Shown here piece after piece: positions 42,323 through 52,550 of a DNA stretch of 64,000 nucleotides. The DNA is from UBA8752 sp049610565. GTDB lineage: Bacteria > Bacteroidota > Bacteroidia > Flavobacteriales_D > Sanyastnellaceae. Location of the stretch: NCBI GenBank assembly GCA_049610565.1, contig JBMYZR010000004.1, positions 1-64,000 of the forward strand. Direction: 5' to 3'. Each line of letters opens with the position of its first letter. The stretch's first letter is position 1. Both the position numbers and the translations under genes were made by a program. The notes under the pieces were generated by a model. That model made no database searches. It saw only the letters and a program-made list of their open reading frames with translations, and was not told the DNA's origin.

Positions 42323-43429
42323 ATGTCCAAGCGCGATTTCTACGAGGTTCTTGGCGTCGACCGGGGGGCATCCGATGCCGACATCAAGAAGGCCTATCGG
42401 AAGCTGGCCATCAAGTACCACCCCGACAAGAATCCCGACAATGCCGATGCCGAGTCCCGGTTCAAGGAGGCGGCCGAGGCCTATGAGGTCCTGAGCGACC
42501 AACAGAAGCGGGCCAAATACGACCGCTTCGGCCATGCCGGAATGGGCGGTGCCGCAGGAGGCGGTGCCGGCATGAACATGGACGACATCTTCAGCCAGTT
42601 CGGCGACATCTTCGGGGGCGCCTTCGGGGGTGCCTTCGGGGGCGGGGGCGGCGGCCCGCGCCGGATGAAGGGGTCCAATCTGCGCATCAAGGTCCAGCTG
42701 ACCCTCGAGGAGATCGCCGAGGGCGTGACCAAGAAGGTCAAGGTGTTCCGCCTCGTCCAGGCCGAAGGGGTCGAGTACGATTCCTGTCGCCAATGCGGGG
42801 GCACGGGCCAGGTGCGCCGCGTCACCAACACCATCCTCGGCCAGATGCAGACGGCCTCCACCTGTCCCGCTTGCGGCGGCCTGGGGCGGAGCGTCAAATC
42901 CAAGCCCAAGGATGCCGACCAGCACGGCCTGCGCCGGGAAGAGACGGTCGTGGAGATCGAAATCCCGGCCGGCGTCGAGGACGGCATGCAGCTCAATCTT
43001 CGCGGAAAGGGCAACGCCGCCCCGGCCGGAGGCATGTCGGGTGACCTGCTGGTCCAGATTCGCGAGGCGGACCACGAGCATTTCACCCGCAACAGCCGCA
43101 ACCTGCACCTCGACCACTATGTCTCCTTCGTGGAGGCGGCCCTCGGGGCCCAGGTCGAGATTCCCCTGCTCCAAGGCAAGGCCAAGATCCGCATCGAGCC
43201 GGGCACCCAGAGCGGCAAGATCGTCCGGCTCAAGGGCAAGGGCTTGCCTTCCGTGGACAGCTATGGCAAGGGAGACCTGCTGGTCAACCTCAACGTGTGG
43301 ACCCCGCAGACCCTGACCTCCGAAGAGCGGGACACCTTGGAAAAGTGGCGGGAGGCGCCCAACTTCCAACCGGACCCCGACCCCCGGGAAAAAGGCTTCT
43401 TCGAGCGGGTGCGGGACATGTTCAGCTGA
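42323..43429 (+). CDS. dnaJ: DnaJ co-chaperone with a reduced zinc finger
   Basis: A 368-residue type I-like DnaJ. The J domain (about 1-68) has the HPD motif in LAIKYHPDKNPDNADAESR. A G/F region follows (about 75-115: AAGGGAGMNMDDIFSQFGDI). The cysteine domain has only two of the four CxxCxGxG motifs, CRQCGGTG and CPACGGLG. By alignment with the QTILGTMQT-type spacer these are motifs 2 and 3, so zinc centre 2 is kept and zinc centre 1 (motifs 1 and 4) is lost. The substrate-binding C-terminal domains (about 205-345) are normal. Confidence 0.92.
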   Translation: MSKRDFYEVLGVDRGASDADIKKAYRKLAIKYHPDKNPDNADAESRFKEAAEAYEVLSDQQKRAKYDRFGHAGMGGAAGGGAGMNMDDIFSQFGDIFGGAFGGAFGGGGGGPRRMKGSNLRIKVQLTLEEIAEGVTKKVKVFRLVQAEGVEYDSCRQCGGTGQVRRVTNTILGQMQTASTCPACGGLGRSVKSKPKDADQHGLRREETVVEIEIPAGVEDGMQLNLRGKGNAAPAGGMSGDLLVQIREADHEHFTRNSRNLHLDHYVSFVEAALGAQVEIPLLQGKAKIRIEPGTQSGKIVRLKGKGLPSVDSYGKGDLLVNLNVWTPQTLTSEERDTLEKWREAPNFQPDPDPREKGFFERVRDMFS

Positions 43430-43432
43430 TCC

Positions 43433-44380
43433 ATGATCCACGCACTCCGCATCGCACAGTTGGAGAAGACTTTCGGGTCCCAGCGCGTGCTGGATGGGGT
43501 GTCGTTCGATGTGCCGAAAGGCAGCATCATGGGCTTGCTGGGCCCCAACGGTGCGGGCAAGTCGACCCTGATCCGCAGCATCATGGGCATTGTCGAGCCG
43601 GACGCGGGCACCATCGAGCTCTCAGGCCAGCCCTGGAGCCGGGAACGCGTGCGGTCCATCGGGTATTTGCCGGAGGAGCGGGGATTGTACCGAGACATGA
43701 AGGTCGGCGAGCAGGCCGTCTACTTCGCCCGCCTGAAAGGCATGGAGCGGACCGACGCCATCGGCGCGCTCAAGTCGTGGTTCGAGCGGCTCGAGGTGGA
43801 AGGCTGGTGGGACAAGAAGGTCTCGGACATCTCCAAGGGGATGGCCCAGAAAATTCAGTTCATCTGCACGGTGGTGCACGGCCCCGAGTTGCTCATTCTC
43901 GATGAGCCCCTGAGCGGGTTCGACCCCATCAATGCCCGGCGCATCGTCGACGAGGTGCGCGCGTTGGCCGCCTCGGGAACGACGATTTTGCTTTCGACCC
44001 ACGACATGCCCAGCGTGGAACGGCTCTGCGATTCCGTGGTGCTGTTGAACCGCGGTCAGGTGGTGCTCTCCGGTGGCGCAGACGACCTCAGGGAGTCCGG
44101 ATGGTCCGGTGAGCAGGAGGTGGTCTTCCGGGGCAATGACATCGCCTTCACCAACGCCCTCGGCACCCTGGCCCACCTCGACAGGATCGAGGCCGATGCG
44201 GTGGCGGGCACCCGAAAGGCAGCCATCCGTCTGCGCGATCCCGGACAGCCCGGCCCAGTGCTGCAGGCGCTGGGCTCAGCCGTGGACATCCTCGAATTCG
44301 TCAAGGTCCGGCCGACCATGGAGTCCCTGTTCATCCAGGCGGTCGAACGGGCCGGCACCCCAACCCCCACCGCATCATGA
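43433..44380 (+). CDS. ABC transporter ATP-binding protein (ABC-2 exporter, NatA-like)
   Basis: A 315-residue ATPase. Walker A is GLLGPNGAGKSTLIRSIMG and the signature VSDISKGMAQKIQFI is a variant (SKGMAQK for LSGGQ). Walker B is LLILDEPLSGFDPINARR and the switch His is LLSTHDMPS. The C-terminal about 90 residues have the DUF4162-like extension of NatA-type proteins. It overlaps the permease gene (ATGA). The substrate is unknown; sodium or organic compounds are possible. Confidence 0.9.
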   Translation: MIHALRIAQLEKTFGSQRVLDGVSFDVPKGSIMGLLGPNGAGKSTLIRSIMGIVEPDAGTIELSGQPWSRERVRSIGYLPEERGLYRDMKVGEQAVYFARLKGMERTDAIGALKSWFERLEVEGWWDKKVSDISKGMAQKIQFICTVVHGPELLILDEPLSGFDPINARRIVDEVRALAASGTTILLSTHDMPSVERLCDSVVLLNRGQVVLSGGADDLRESGWSGEQEVVFRGNDIAFTNALGTLAHLDRIEADAVAGTRKAAIRLRDPGQPGPVLQALGSAVDILEFVKVRPTMESLFIQAVERAGTPTPTAS

Positions 44381-45726
44381 AGGGCGGATTGATCGGCGCC
44401 GTCATCGCCCGCGAATGGCGGACCCGCGTGTTCAAGCGGAGCTTTCTGCTCGGCACCCTGTTGATGCCCCTCGTCAGCGTCGGATTCATCGCCCTGACCG
44501 TGGTCTTGAGCCAGGGGTCGGAGACCCGCAATCTGATCCTGGTGGAGGACATGCCCGGACTCATCACCCGCCTCGATGTGCAGAGCGGACAGTACGTGCC
44601 CCGTTGTCCGGGGTGCTTTCCGGAGCGGGAGAACCACGCGTACCACTTCGTCCGGGAAGCCCCGGCGGACAGCGTCTGGCAGGCCGATGGGTACACCGCC
44701 CTGGTCGAGTTCGACGAGAGCGTCCTGCAGAACAAGGCGGGGTATGTCGTCTACAGCAGTTCGCCCGGGATGCAGGCCAAGCGCTGGATTGAACGCGATC
44801 TCAGCCGGGCCATGGAGCACGCCAAGGTGCTCTCCAGCACGGAATTGAACTGGGAGGCGTACCAGCGCCTCAAGATCGACCTCAACCTCGTGGATCGGGA
44901 AGTGTCCGAGGAGGGCGACCGGACCCAAGGCGGGGGTGAGGAGGTCCGGGGATTCGTCGGCTTCATGTTCAGCGCCCTGCTGTTTCTCGTGCTCGCGGTC
45001 TACGGCGGGCTCATCATGCGCAGTGTGGTGGAGGAGAAATCCAATCGGGTCGTCGAGGTGCTCATTGCTGCCGTTCGGCCGGAGGAGCTCCTGCTGGGCA
45101 AGGTGATCGGCATGGGGGCCGTGGCCCTGACACAGATTGTGGCGTGGGGTGTCCTGTCCACCGCGGGCTTCTCGGCGTTCCAATTCGTCTTCGACACCGG
45201 CATGCTGTCGGGGTCCGGCGTACCCGGACCAGGCGAAGTACCGGCCGATCTGCTCACGGTCATGGCCGAGAACGAGGCCACCCGCATCCTGCTGGACATC
45301 GATTGGCCCCTGATGGCCATCAGCACCATCCTCTATTTCGTCGGGGGGTACTTGCTCTATGGCAGCCTCTACGCCGCCATCGGGTCCTCCGTCCAGTCCG
45401 AGCAGGAGGGGCAGGGCATGGTGTTCCCCCTCACCATGCCGCTGTTGTTCGCCTATGTCTTCGGCATTCAGGCGATGGAAAATCCCGACATGGTGGCCTT
45501 TGACTGGTTGAGCTGGTTCCCGTTGACCTCTCCCGTCATCATGCTCATCCGCGTCGCGGTGGGGGTCCCACTGTGGGAACTCGGCCTGTCCATCGCGTTG
45601 CTCCTTCTCACGGCCCGCGGGGTCCTCTGGATCGCGGGCAGGGCGTATCGCCATGGCGTCCTCGCCGGGGATGCCCAAACCGGGTGGAAGCTCATCTGGC
45701 AATGGATGCGCGGCCATGGAGGATGA
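44377..45726 (+). CDS. ABC-2 type permease (NatB-like)
   Basis: A 449-residue membrane protein. It has one N-terminal helix (FLLGTLLMPLVSVGFIALTV), a large extracytoplasmic domain (about 50-190) and then about five helices. These include GFMFSALLFLVLAVYGGLIM and the conserved EEKSNRVVEVLIAAVRPEEL, typical of ABC-2 permeases. Later segments are LYFVGGYLLYGSLYAAIGSS and SVQSEQEGQGMVFPLTMPLL. It forms the exporter with the preceding ATPase. It overlaps the next gene by 11 bases. Confidence 0.88.
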   Translation: MKGGLIGAVIAREWRTRVFKRSFLLGTLLMPLVSVGFIALTVVLSQGSETRNLILVEDMPGLITRLDVQSGQYVPRCPGCFPERENHAYHFVREAPADSVWQADGYTALVEFDESVLQNKAGYVVYSSSPGMQAKRWIERDLSRAMEHAKVLSSTELNWEAYQRLKIDLNLVDREVSEEGDRTQGGGEEVRGFVGFMFSALLFLVLAVYGGLIMRSVVEEKSNRVVEVLIAAVRPEELLLGKVIGMGAVALTQIVAWGVLSTAGFSAFQFVFDTGMLSGSGVPGPGEVPADLLTVMAENEATRILLDIDWPLMAISTILYFVGGYLLYGSLYAAIGSSVQSEQEGQGMVFPLTMPLLFAYVFGIQAMENPDMVAFDWLSWFPLTSPVIMLIRVAVGVPLWELGLSIALLLLTARGVLWIAGRAYRHGVLAGDAQTGWKLIWQWMRGHGG

Positions 45727-46705
45727 CCGTCGACATCGCCTCGCCGTGGTCGACTGCGGCACCAACACCTTCACCTTGCACATCGCCCGGTTCGACGCGG
45801 GCGGGTGGAAGTCGGTCTTCCGGCAGCGGCGGTTCGTGCGCCTCGGCCACGACAGTTTCCGAACGGGCCGGCTGTCGCCGCTTCGCATGCGGCGCGGACT
45901 GGACGTGCTGTCCTCCTTCCGGGAGACCGCGCTGAATTTCGGCGTGACCCACGTGCGGGCCATTGGGTGCAGTGCACTTCGGGACGCCGCCAATGGCGCC
46001 GAATTCGTGCGGCGTGCCAGTGAACAGGGGTGGGCCATCGAGGTGATCGATGGCGGACAGGAGGCGGAGTGGATCCAACGGGGCGTGGCCGACACCGTCC
46101 CGCAAGACGTCCTGGGCACCGACGCGGCGTTGACCCTCGACATCGGAGGCGGCAGTGTGGAGGCGGTGCTCTGGGACAGGCAGGCCGTCCACGGCCGGTT
46201 CAGCCTCGACCTCGGTGTGGCGCGGCTGACGGACTGGATCAAGCCGTCCGACCCGCTCAAGCCCAAGGACCTCGACTCCCTGGCCCGCATCGCCGACCAG
46301 GCCATCGCACCCCTTCTCGAGGCATGCAGTGGGCATCCGCCCCGGCTGCTCGTCGGCACCAGTGGGGCCTTCAATTCGCTGGCCGCCATGGAGACGGCTG
46401 CAGCCAATTGGCGCCCGCGCGAGGTGGCCGACGGGTTGCCCTACAGCACGCTGCGCTCCCGGTGCCGCGCCCTGATGTCCACGAGCAAGGAGGAACTGGC
46501 GGGCATCCCCGGATTGCACCCCGATCGCATTCCCTACATGTCCATCGCCTGCGCGTTGATCGAACACCTCCTTGACCGGCTCCCTTCCGTGCAGACCGTG
46601 CTCCGCTCGCGCCACACGTTGGCGGAGGGTCTGCTGTCGGAGACGGCGGCGGCCTTGCAGCAAGGCCCCCTTCAGGCGGAGTGGTCTCCCCTGACGGACG
46701 GCTGA
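45716..46705 (+). CDS. Ppx/GppA family exopolyphosphatase/phosphatase
   Basis: A 329-residue ASKHA-fold enzyme. The phosphate 1 motif is LAVVDCGTNTFTLHIARFD, the catalytic Glu region IDGGQEAEWIQRG and phosphate 2 ALTLDIGGGSVEAVLWD; the adenosine-type motif is PRLLVGTSGAFNSLAAME. It is about the size of the short Ppx form in Bacteroidota, which lacks the C-terminal HD-like domain of E. coli Ppx. It may act on polyphosphate or pppGpp. ATG 45716 starts within the previous gene. Confidence 0.85.
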   Translation: MEDDRRHRLAVVDCGTNTFTLHIARFDAGGWKSVFRQRRFVRLGHDSFRTGRLSPLRMRRGLDVLSSFRETALNFGVTHVRAIGCSALRDAANGAEFVRRASEQGWAIEVIDGGQEAEWIQRGVADTVPQDVLGTDAALTLDIGGGSVEAVLWDRQAVHGRFSLDLGVARLTDWIKPSDPLKPKDLDSLARIADQAIAPLLEACSGHPPRLLVGTSGAFNSLAAMETAAANWRPREVADGLPYSTLRSRCRALMSTSKEELAGIPGLHPDRIPYMSIACALIEHLLDRLPSVQTVLRSRHTLAEGLLSETAAALQQGPLQAEWSPLTDG

Positions 46706-46770
46706 CCGCGCTGGGACATCGGTTGCCCGGAGCGCAGTGGAATGCGCGCGATTTCCCGCATTTTCGCGAC

Positions 46771-47937
<1,167 letters not shown>

Positions 47938-48042
47938 CCCGACATCCGCCCGGAATCAAGGTCAAGTTGTTGATGGGGAAGGGGTTGGAGGCAACCATGT
48001 CCAGAGTACACCGTCTATGTTGCAAGAGCAACTTCTCTTGAC

Positions 48043-48417
48043 ATGGATATCAATCAACGCATCGTCCTGATCGTCTTCCTTGGCGCGATTGCCGCCTGTG
48101 GCGCCGCCCGCCTGTATGCCAAGGCCGGTCAGCCTTTCTGGCACGCCCTGATTCCCGGCCTCAACCTGGTTGCATTGATGCGCATCGTGGGCCGTCCGGA
48201 AACCCATGCCCTCTGGGTGCTGGTCCCGGGTGCCAACCTCTACTTCCTGGCCAAATGGATGGTGGAGCTCGCGCAGAGCTTCGGAAAGCACCACTGGCTC
48301 GATCACGTCCTGGTGATCGTGTTCAATGCCTTCTATGTCCTCAACCTCGGCCTCGCCTACAACGAGGAGTACGAGGGGCCGGTCTACTCCAAAGGGTCCA
48401 GCGCGGCGTTCGCCTGA
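48043..48417 (+). CDS. DUF5684-type small membrane protein
   Basis: A 124-residue protein with three or four hydrophobic helices. The motif AKAGQPFWHALIPGLNLVAL and ANLYFLAKWMVELAQSFGKH resemble the DUF5684 family (signal-peptidase-associated small membrane proteins). Function unknown. TATGTTG (48016-48022) is a possible -7 box. It is 19 bases from the convergent alaS stop with no clear terminator in between. Confidence 0.75.
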   Translation: MDINQRIVLIVFLGAIAACGAARLYAKAGQPFWHALIPGLNLVALMRIVGRPETHALWVLVPGANLYFLAKWMVELAQSFGKHHWLDHVLVIVFNAFYVLNLGLAYNEEYEGPVYSKGSSAAFA

Positions 48418-48436
48418 CCTTTCGCAATTCCTTCGA

Positions 48437-51055
48437 TCAGCTGGAGAACAGGGCCTTGGCCGCGTCCAACGCAGCCGGGATGCCGTCTGCATTCTTGCCG
48501 CCTGCCGTGGCGAAGAACGGCTGACCGCCGCCGCCGCCCTGGATGTGGCGGCCCCACTCCCGGACGAGTTGTCCGGCATTCCATTCCTTCTCCTTGGCGA
48601 GCTCCTCGGTGATGAGGCACGTGATGGTCGGCTTCCCGCCGGCCCGGCTGCCGAACACCGCGTAGAGCGGAGCGGCCTCCGCCTTGAGCTGGAAGGCGAT
48701 GTCCTTGATGGCCCCGGCGTCCAGGGCCACTTCGGTGACCAGCATGCCCGGAGTGCCTTCGCCGCCGGGCCGTTGGATGTCGGCCACGAGTTGGCGCTTG
48801 ATGGCCATGGCCTGCTCACGCCGGTGCCCTTCGACCTCCTTCTGGAGGGAGGCCACCTTGGCCTGCAAATCCTCGACGGCAGCCACGAGATCGGAGGGCC
48901 CCTTGAGCGCCTCGGTGGCGCGCCGGAGCACATCGCGCTGGGCCACGGTGCCGTCCACGGCGCGTTGGCCGGTTTCGGCTTCGATCCGCCGGATGCCGGC
49001 AGCAACTGCGCTTTCCGAGGTGATGCGGAACAGACCGATTTCACCCGTGGCGCCCACGTGGGTGCCGCCACAGAGTTCGACGCTGGACCCGAAGCCGATC
49101 ATCCGGACGGTGTCCCCGTACTTCTCTCCGAAGAGCATCATCGCGCCGGCGGCCTTGGCTTCCTCCAGCGGAATGTTGCGCCGCTCGTCGAGGGCGCGGT
49201 TCTCGCGGATGGCGGCATTCACCCGGGCCTCCACCTGGAGGAGCTCCTCGGGCGTCACCTTCTGGAAATGGCTGAAGTCAAAGCGCAGGGCGGCGTCCTT
49301 GACGAGGGAACCCTTCTGCTCCACGTGGGTGCCCAGCACATCGCGCAGGGCCTCGTGCAGCAGGTGTGTGGCCGTGTGGTTCAACGTGGTCTCCCGTCGC
49401 TTGTCACCGTGCACCCGGGCCGTGAAGGTGGCTGAGGGATCGGCCGGCAGGGATTCCGCGATGTGCAGGATGAGCTCGTTTTCCTTGCGGGTCGTGAGGA
49501 TGGGCAGTGCGGTTCCGTCCGGAGCGATGAGCGCTCCCGTGTCGCCGACCTGTCCCCCGCCTTCCGGATAGAAGGGCGTCAGGTTGAAGACCAATTGGAA
49601 GCGCGTCTTGTCCTTGACCTTGACCTCGCGCCACCGCGTGATGCGGACTTCGGCTTCCATCCGGTCGTAGCCGACGAACTCCTCCACCTTGTCCTCCTCG
49701 ATCACGTTCCAGTCTCCGGCCTCCATCTTGCCCGCTGCCCGCGAGCGGTCCTTCTGCCGAGCGAGCGCGGCCTCGAAGCCGGCCTGGTCCACCTCGACGC
49801 CGTTCTCGCCGCAGATGAGCGCGGTCAGGTCGATCGGGAATCCGTAGGTGTCATACAGTTCGAAGGCGTCCTGGCCGTCGAGCCGCTGGGCCCCGGCGAT
49901 CTTCTCGTCGAGGCGCTGAATGCCCTTGTCGAGGGTGCGCAGGAAGCCCTCCTCCTCTTCCTTCATCACCTTGGCGATGAGGGCCTGTTGGGCGCGGAGC
50001 TCGGGGAAGAAGTCGCCCATCTGGTCGGCCATGACGTCCACCAGCTCGAAGAGGAACGGGCGGTCGAGGCCGAGGAAGCTGTACCCGTAGCGGACGGCCC
50101 GGCGGAGGATGCGGCGGATGACGTAGCCTGCTCCAGCGTTGGAGGGGAGCTGCCCGTCGGCGATGGAGAAGGCCACCGCCCGCACGTGGTCCGCACAGAC
50201 GCGCAGGGCCACGTTCACCTTGTCGTCCCCACCGGTGTAGGGCTTGCCGGAGGCCTGGCTCAAGTGGCCGATCAGCGGCTGGAAGACGTCCGTGTCGTAG
50301 TTGCTCTGCTTGCCCTGCAGGACGGCGGCGAGGCGCTCGAAGCCCATGCCGGTGTCGATGTGGCGGGCGGGGAGGGGCTCGAGGGAACCGTCGGCCTTGC
50401 GCATGAACTGCATGAAGACGAGGTTCCAGATCTCGATGACCTGCGGGTGGTCCTGGTTGACGAGGTCAGCCCCGGGGACGGCGGCCCGGTCGGCCGCGCT
50501 CCGGATGTCCACGTGGATTTCCGAGCAGGGGCCACAGGGGCCGGTCTCGCCCATCTCCCAGAAGTTGTCCTTCTTGTCGGCCTTCAGGATGCGCTCGGCG
50601 GGCACGTGCTTGGACCAGATGTCGATGGCCTCCTGATCGAGGGGCAAACCGTCTCCGGCATCGCCTTCGAAGACCGTGATGTACAGGCGGTCCTTGTCGA
50701 TGCCGTAGCGGTCGGTGAGCAGTTCCCACGCCCAATCGATGGCCTCCTGCTTGAAGTAGTCGCCGAAGGACCAGTTCCCCAGCATCTCGAACATGGTGTG
50801 GTGGTACGTGTCGACGCCCACCTCCTCGAGGTCGTTGTGCTTGCCGCTGACCCGCAGGCATTTCTGGGTGTCCGCCACCCGCGGGGACTTGGCTGGCCGG
50901 TTGCCCAGGAAGATGTCCTTGAACGGGTTCATGCCCGCATTCGTGAACATGAGCGTGGGGTCGTCCTTCAGCACCATTGGGGCCGAGGGGACGATGTCGT
51001 GGGCCTTGTCACGGAAGAAATCGAGGAACGTGCGGCGGATTTGGGCGGCGTCCAT
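48437..51055 (-). CDS. alaS: alanyl-tRNA synthetase
   Basis: An 872-residue class II synthetase of full length. It has the catalytic core with MFTNAGMNPFKDIFLGNRP, the anticodon-independent tRNA recognition region, and the editing domain with zinc ligands LNHTATHLLHEALRD and ELCGGTHVGATG. The C-terminal C-Ala domain ends at DAAKALFSS. ATG 51055 gives MDAAQIRRTFLDFF, the usual start; the frame from 51184 runs through the divergent promoter. The promoter must lie in 51056-51182, shared with the M23 peptidase gene, but I cannot point to its box. Confidence 0.97.
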   Translation of the reverse strand: MDAAQIRRTFLDFFRDKAHDIVPSAPMVLKDDPTLMFTNAGMNPFKDIFLGNRPAKSPRVADTQKCLRVSGKHNDLEEVGVDTYHHTMFEMLGNWSFGDYFKQEAIDWAWELLTDRYGIDKDRLYITVFEGDAGDGLPLDQEAIDIWSKHVPAERILKADKKDNFWEMGETGPCGPCSEIHVDIRSAADRAAVPGADLVNQDHPQVIEIWNLVFMQFMRKADGSLEPLPARHIDTGMGFERLAAVLQGKQSNYDTDVFQPLIGHLSQASGKPYTGGDDKVNVALRVCADHVRAVAFSIADGQLPSNAGAGYVIRRILRRAVRYGYSFLGLDRPFLFELVDVMADQMGDFFPELRAQQALIAKVMKEEEEGFLRTLDKGIQRLDEKIAGAQRLDGQDAFELYDTYGFPIDLTALICGENGVEVDQAGFEAALARQKDRSRAAGKMEAGDWNVIEEDKVEEFVGYDRMEAEVRITRWREVKVKDKTRFQLVFNLTPFYPEGGGQVGDTGALIAPDGTALPILTTRKENELILHIAESLPADPSATFTARVHGDKRRETTLNHTATHLLHEALRDVLGTHVEQKGSLVKDAALRFDFSHFQKVTPEELLQVEARVNAAIRENRALDERRNIPLEEAKAAGAMMLFGEKYGDTVRMIGFGSSVELCGGTHVGATGEIGLFRITSESAVAAGIRRIEAETGQRAVDGTVAQRDVLRRATEALKGPSDLVAAVEDLQAKVASLQKEVEGHRREQAMAIKRQLVADIQRPGGEGTPGMLVTEVALDAGAIKDIAFQLKAEAAPLYAVFGSRAGGKPTITCLITEELAKEKEWNAGQLVREWGRHIQGGGGGQPFFATAGGKNADGIPAALDAAKALFSS

Positions 51056-51135
51056 GGTGTCCTTGTGGTGGCGTTGTTCACACGCCTGTGTTGGTGGTAA
51101 ACTCTGTGAAAGCCGCGTCAGTCGCGGGTTTCCGG

Positions 51136-51166
51136 TTGTGAAAGTAGGGACTTTCCTGTACTTTTG
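51136..51166 (+). promoter_or_regulatory. promoter of the M23 peptidase (TTG, 20 nt, TACTTTTG)
   Basis: TTG at 51136-51138 and a perfect TACTTTTG at 51159-51166 with 20 nt between. The ATG is 17 nt downstream, so a short leader is expected. Confidence 0.7.
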
Positions 51167-51182
51167 CGCCGGATTTTTTCCC

Positions 51183-52154
51183 ATGAGGAAACATCACATC
51201 CGGTTCAATGAGGCACAGCTCCGCACGGAGGCCGTGCCGTTCACCACCGCGGATTACGTCCGTTGGCTCGTGTCGCGCGCCATCCTCTTTGCCGCCGTGG
51301 TCGTGGGCTCCATCCTCATTTTCGACCAGTACTTCGAGAGTCCGAAGGTCCGCAGCCAGAAGCGCCAGATTGAATTCCTCGAGTCTCAACTGACCACGAT
51401 GGAAGGGCAGGTGGCCGACATGAGTGGGGCCTTGAAGGAGCTCACCGAGCGGGATGAGGTCATCTACCGCAACATCTTCGGGGCCGAGCCTTATCCGGAC
51501 CATTTGCGCAACCCCGGCATCGGAGGTGCCGATCGCTACCGGGACCTCCGCGGGCTCGAGCAGAGCGAGCAGGTCATCGCCCTGCGGGAGCAGATGGCCG
51601 AACTCGAGCGCCGCATGGTCGCCCAAGGTGGCAGCTTCGAAGAGCTGGTCGACCTCGCGGGCAGCAAGGCGGAAATGCTCGAAAGCATCCCGGCCATCCA
51701 GCCGGTCCGGAACAGCGACCTCAAGCGGATGGCCAGCGGATATGGCTACCGGATCCACCCCATCTACAAGGTGCGGAAAATGCACTGGGGCATGGACTTC
51801 TCAGCCCCGACCGGCACCGAGATCTTCGCCACCGGAAACGGCAAGGTGGTCGAGGTCAAGAAGAAGTACAACGGCTACGGTCACCACATCAAGATCCAGC
51901 ACGGCTACGGCTACGAGACCCTCTACGCCCACATGTCCAAGATCCTGGTGCGGAAGGGCCAGCGGGTCGAGCGGGGCGAGGTCATCGGTCTGGTCGGATC
52001 CACGGGCACCTCGGTGGCGCCCCACCTGCACTACGAGGTTTTCAAGGAGGGCAAGCGGGTGAATCCGGCCCATTACTACTTCAACGACCTCTCGCCCGAG
52101 CAGTACGAGCAGCTCCTGGCCGCGTCCGAGAACGCCAACCAGAGCTTCGACTGA
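51183..52154 (+). CDS. M23 family murein endopeptidase, membrane anchored
   Basis: A 323-residue LytM-domain protein. It has a short cytoplasmic N-terminus, a membrane helix (about 35-52: ILFAAVVVGSILIFDQYF), a coiled-coil region (about 58-145) and the peptidase domain (about 185-290). The zinc ligands are in MHWGMDFSAPTGTEI (His, Asp) and VAPHLHYEVFKEGKRVNP (HxH). The catalytic motif is complete, so it should cut peptidoglycan cross-links. It is divergent from alaS. Confidence 0.92.
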   Translation: MRKHHIRFNEAQLRTEAVPFTTADYVRWLVSRAILFAAVVVGSILIFDQYFESPKVRSQKRQIEFLESQLTTMEGQVADMSGALKELTERDEVIYRNIFGAEPYPDHLRNPGIGGADRYRDLRGLEQSEQVIALREQMAELERRMVAQGGSFEELVDLAGSKAEMLESIPAIQPVRNSDLKRMASGYGYRIHPIYKVRKMHWGMDFSAPTGTEIFATGNGKVVEVKKKYNGYGHHIKIQHGYGYETLYAHMSKILVRKGQRVERGEVIGLVGSTGTSVAPHLHYEVFKEGKRVNPAHYYFNDLSPEQYEQLLAASENANQSFD

Positions 52155-52220
52155 GGCGGCCCCCGTTCGCCGACAAGGTGGATTTGGCCCCCGATGTTGC
52201 CTTGCGCATCTTGCAAGGCC

Positions 52221-52550
52221 ATGGCCACAAAGCGGTATTGGACCATTTCCGAAGTTGCGGAGCAGTTCGACGTGAACGCTTCGCTGCTGCGCTATTGGGA
52301 AAAGGAGTTCACCGCACTCGACCCCAAAAAGCAGGGGAGTGGCAAGCGGGCCTACACGGCCAAGGACATCGAGATCATCGGCGTCCTGCACGACCTCCTC
52401 AAGCGCAAGGGCTACACGATTGACGGCGCCAAGCGCCAGCTCAAGCAGGCCCTCAAGGAGCACCGCCAGATGGAAGCGCTGCGCCAGCGGCTGGAGGCCA
52501 TCCGGGCCGAGCTCGTCGACATCGCGGACGACGTCGAGCGCAAAGGCTGA
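52221..52550 (+). CDS. MerR family regulator (short)
   Basis: A 109-residue protein with the MerR winged HTH: YWTISEVAEQFDVNASLLRY, then WEKEF and KRAYTAKDIEIIGVLHDLLK. A dimerising coiled coil follows (about 80-108). There is no C-terminal ligand domain, as in the short MerR regulators typical of Bacteroidota. ATG 52221 follows GCATCTTG (52207-52214), a near -7 box. Its TGA abuts the convergent hldD stop (TGATCA). Target unknown. Confidence 0.88.
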   Translation: MATKRYWTISEVAEQFDVNASLLRYWEKEFTALDPKKQGSGKRAYTAKDIEIIGVLHDLLKRKGYTIDGAKRQLKQALKEHRQMEALRQRLEAIRAELVDIADDVERKG

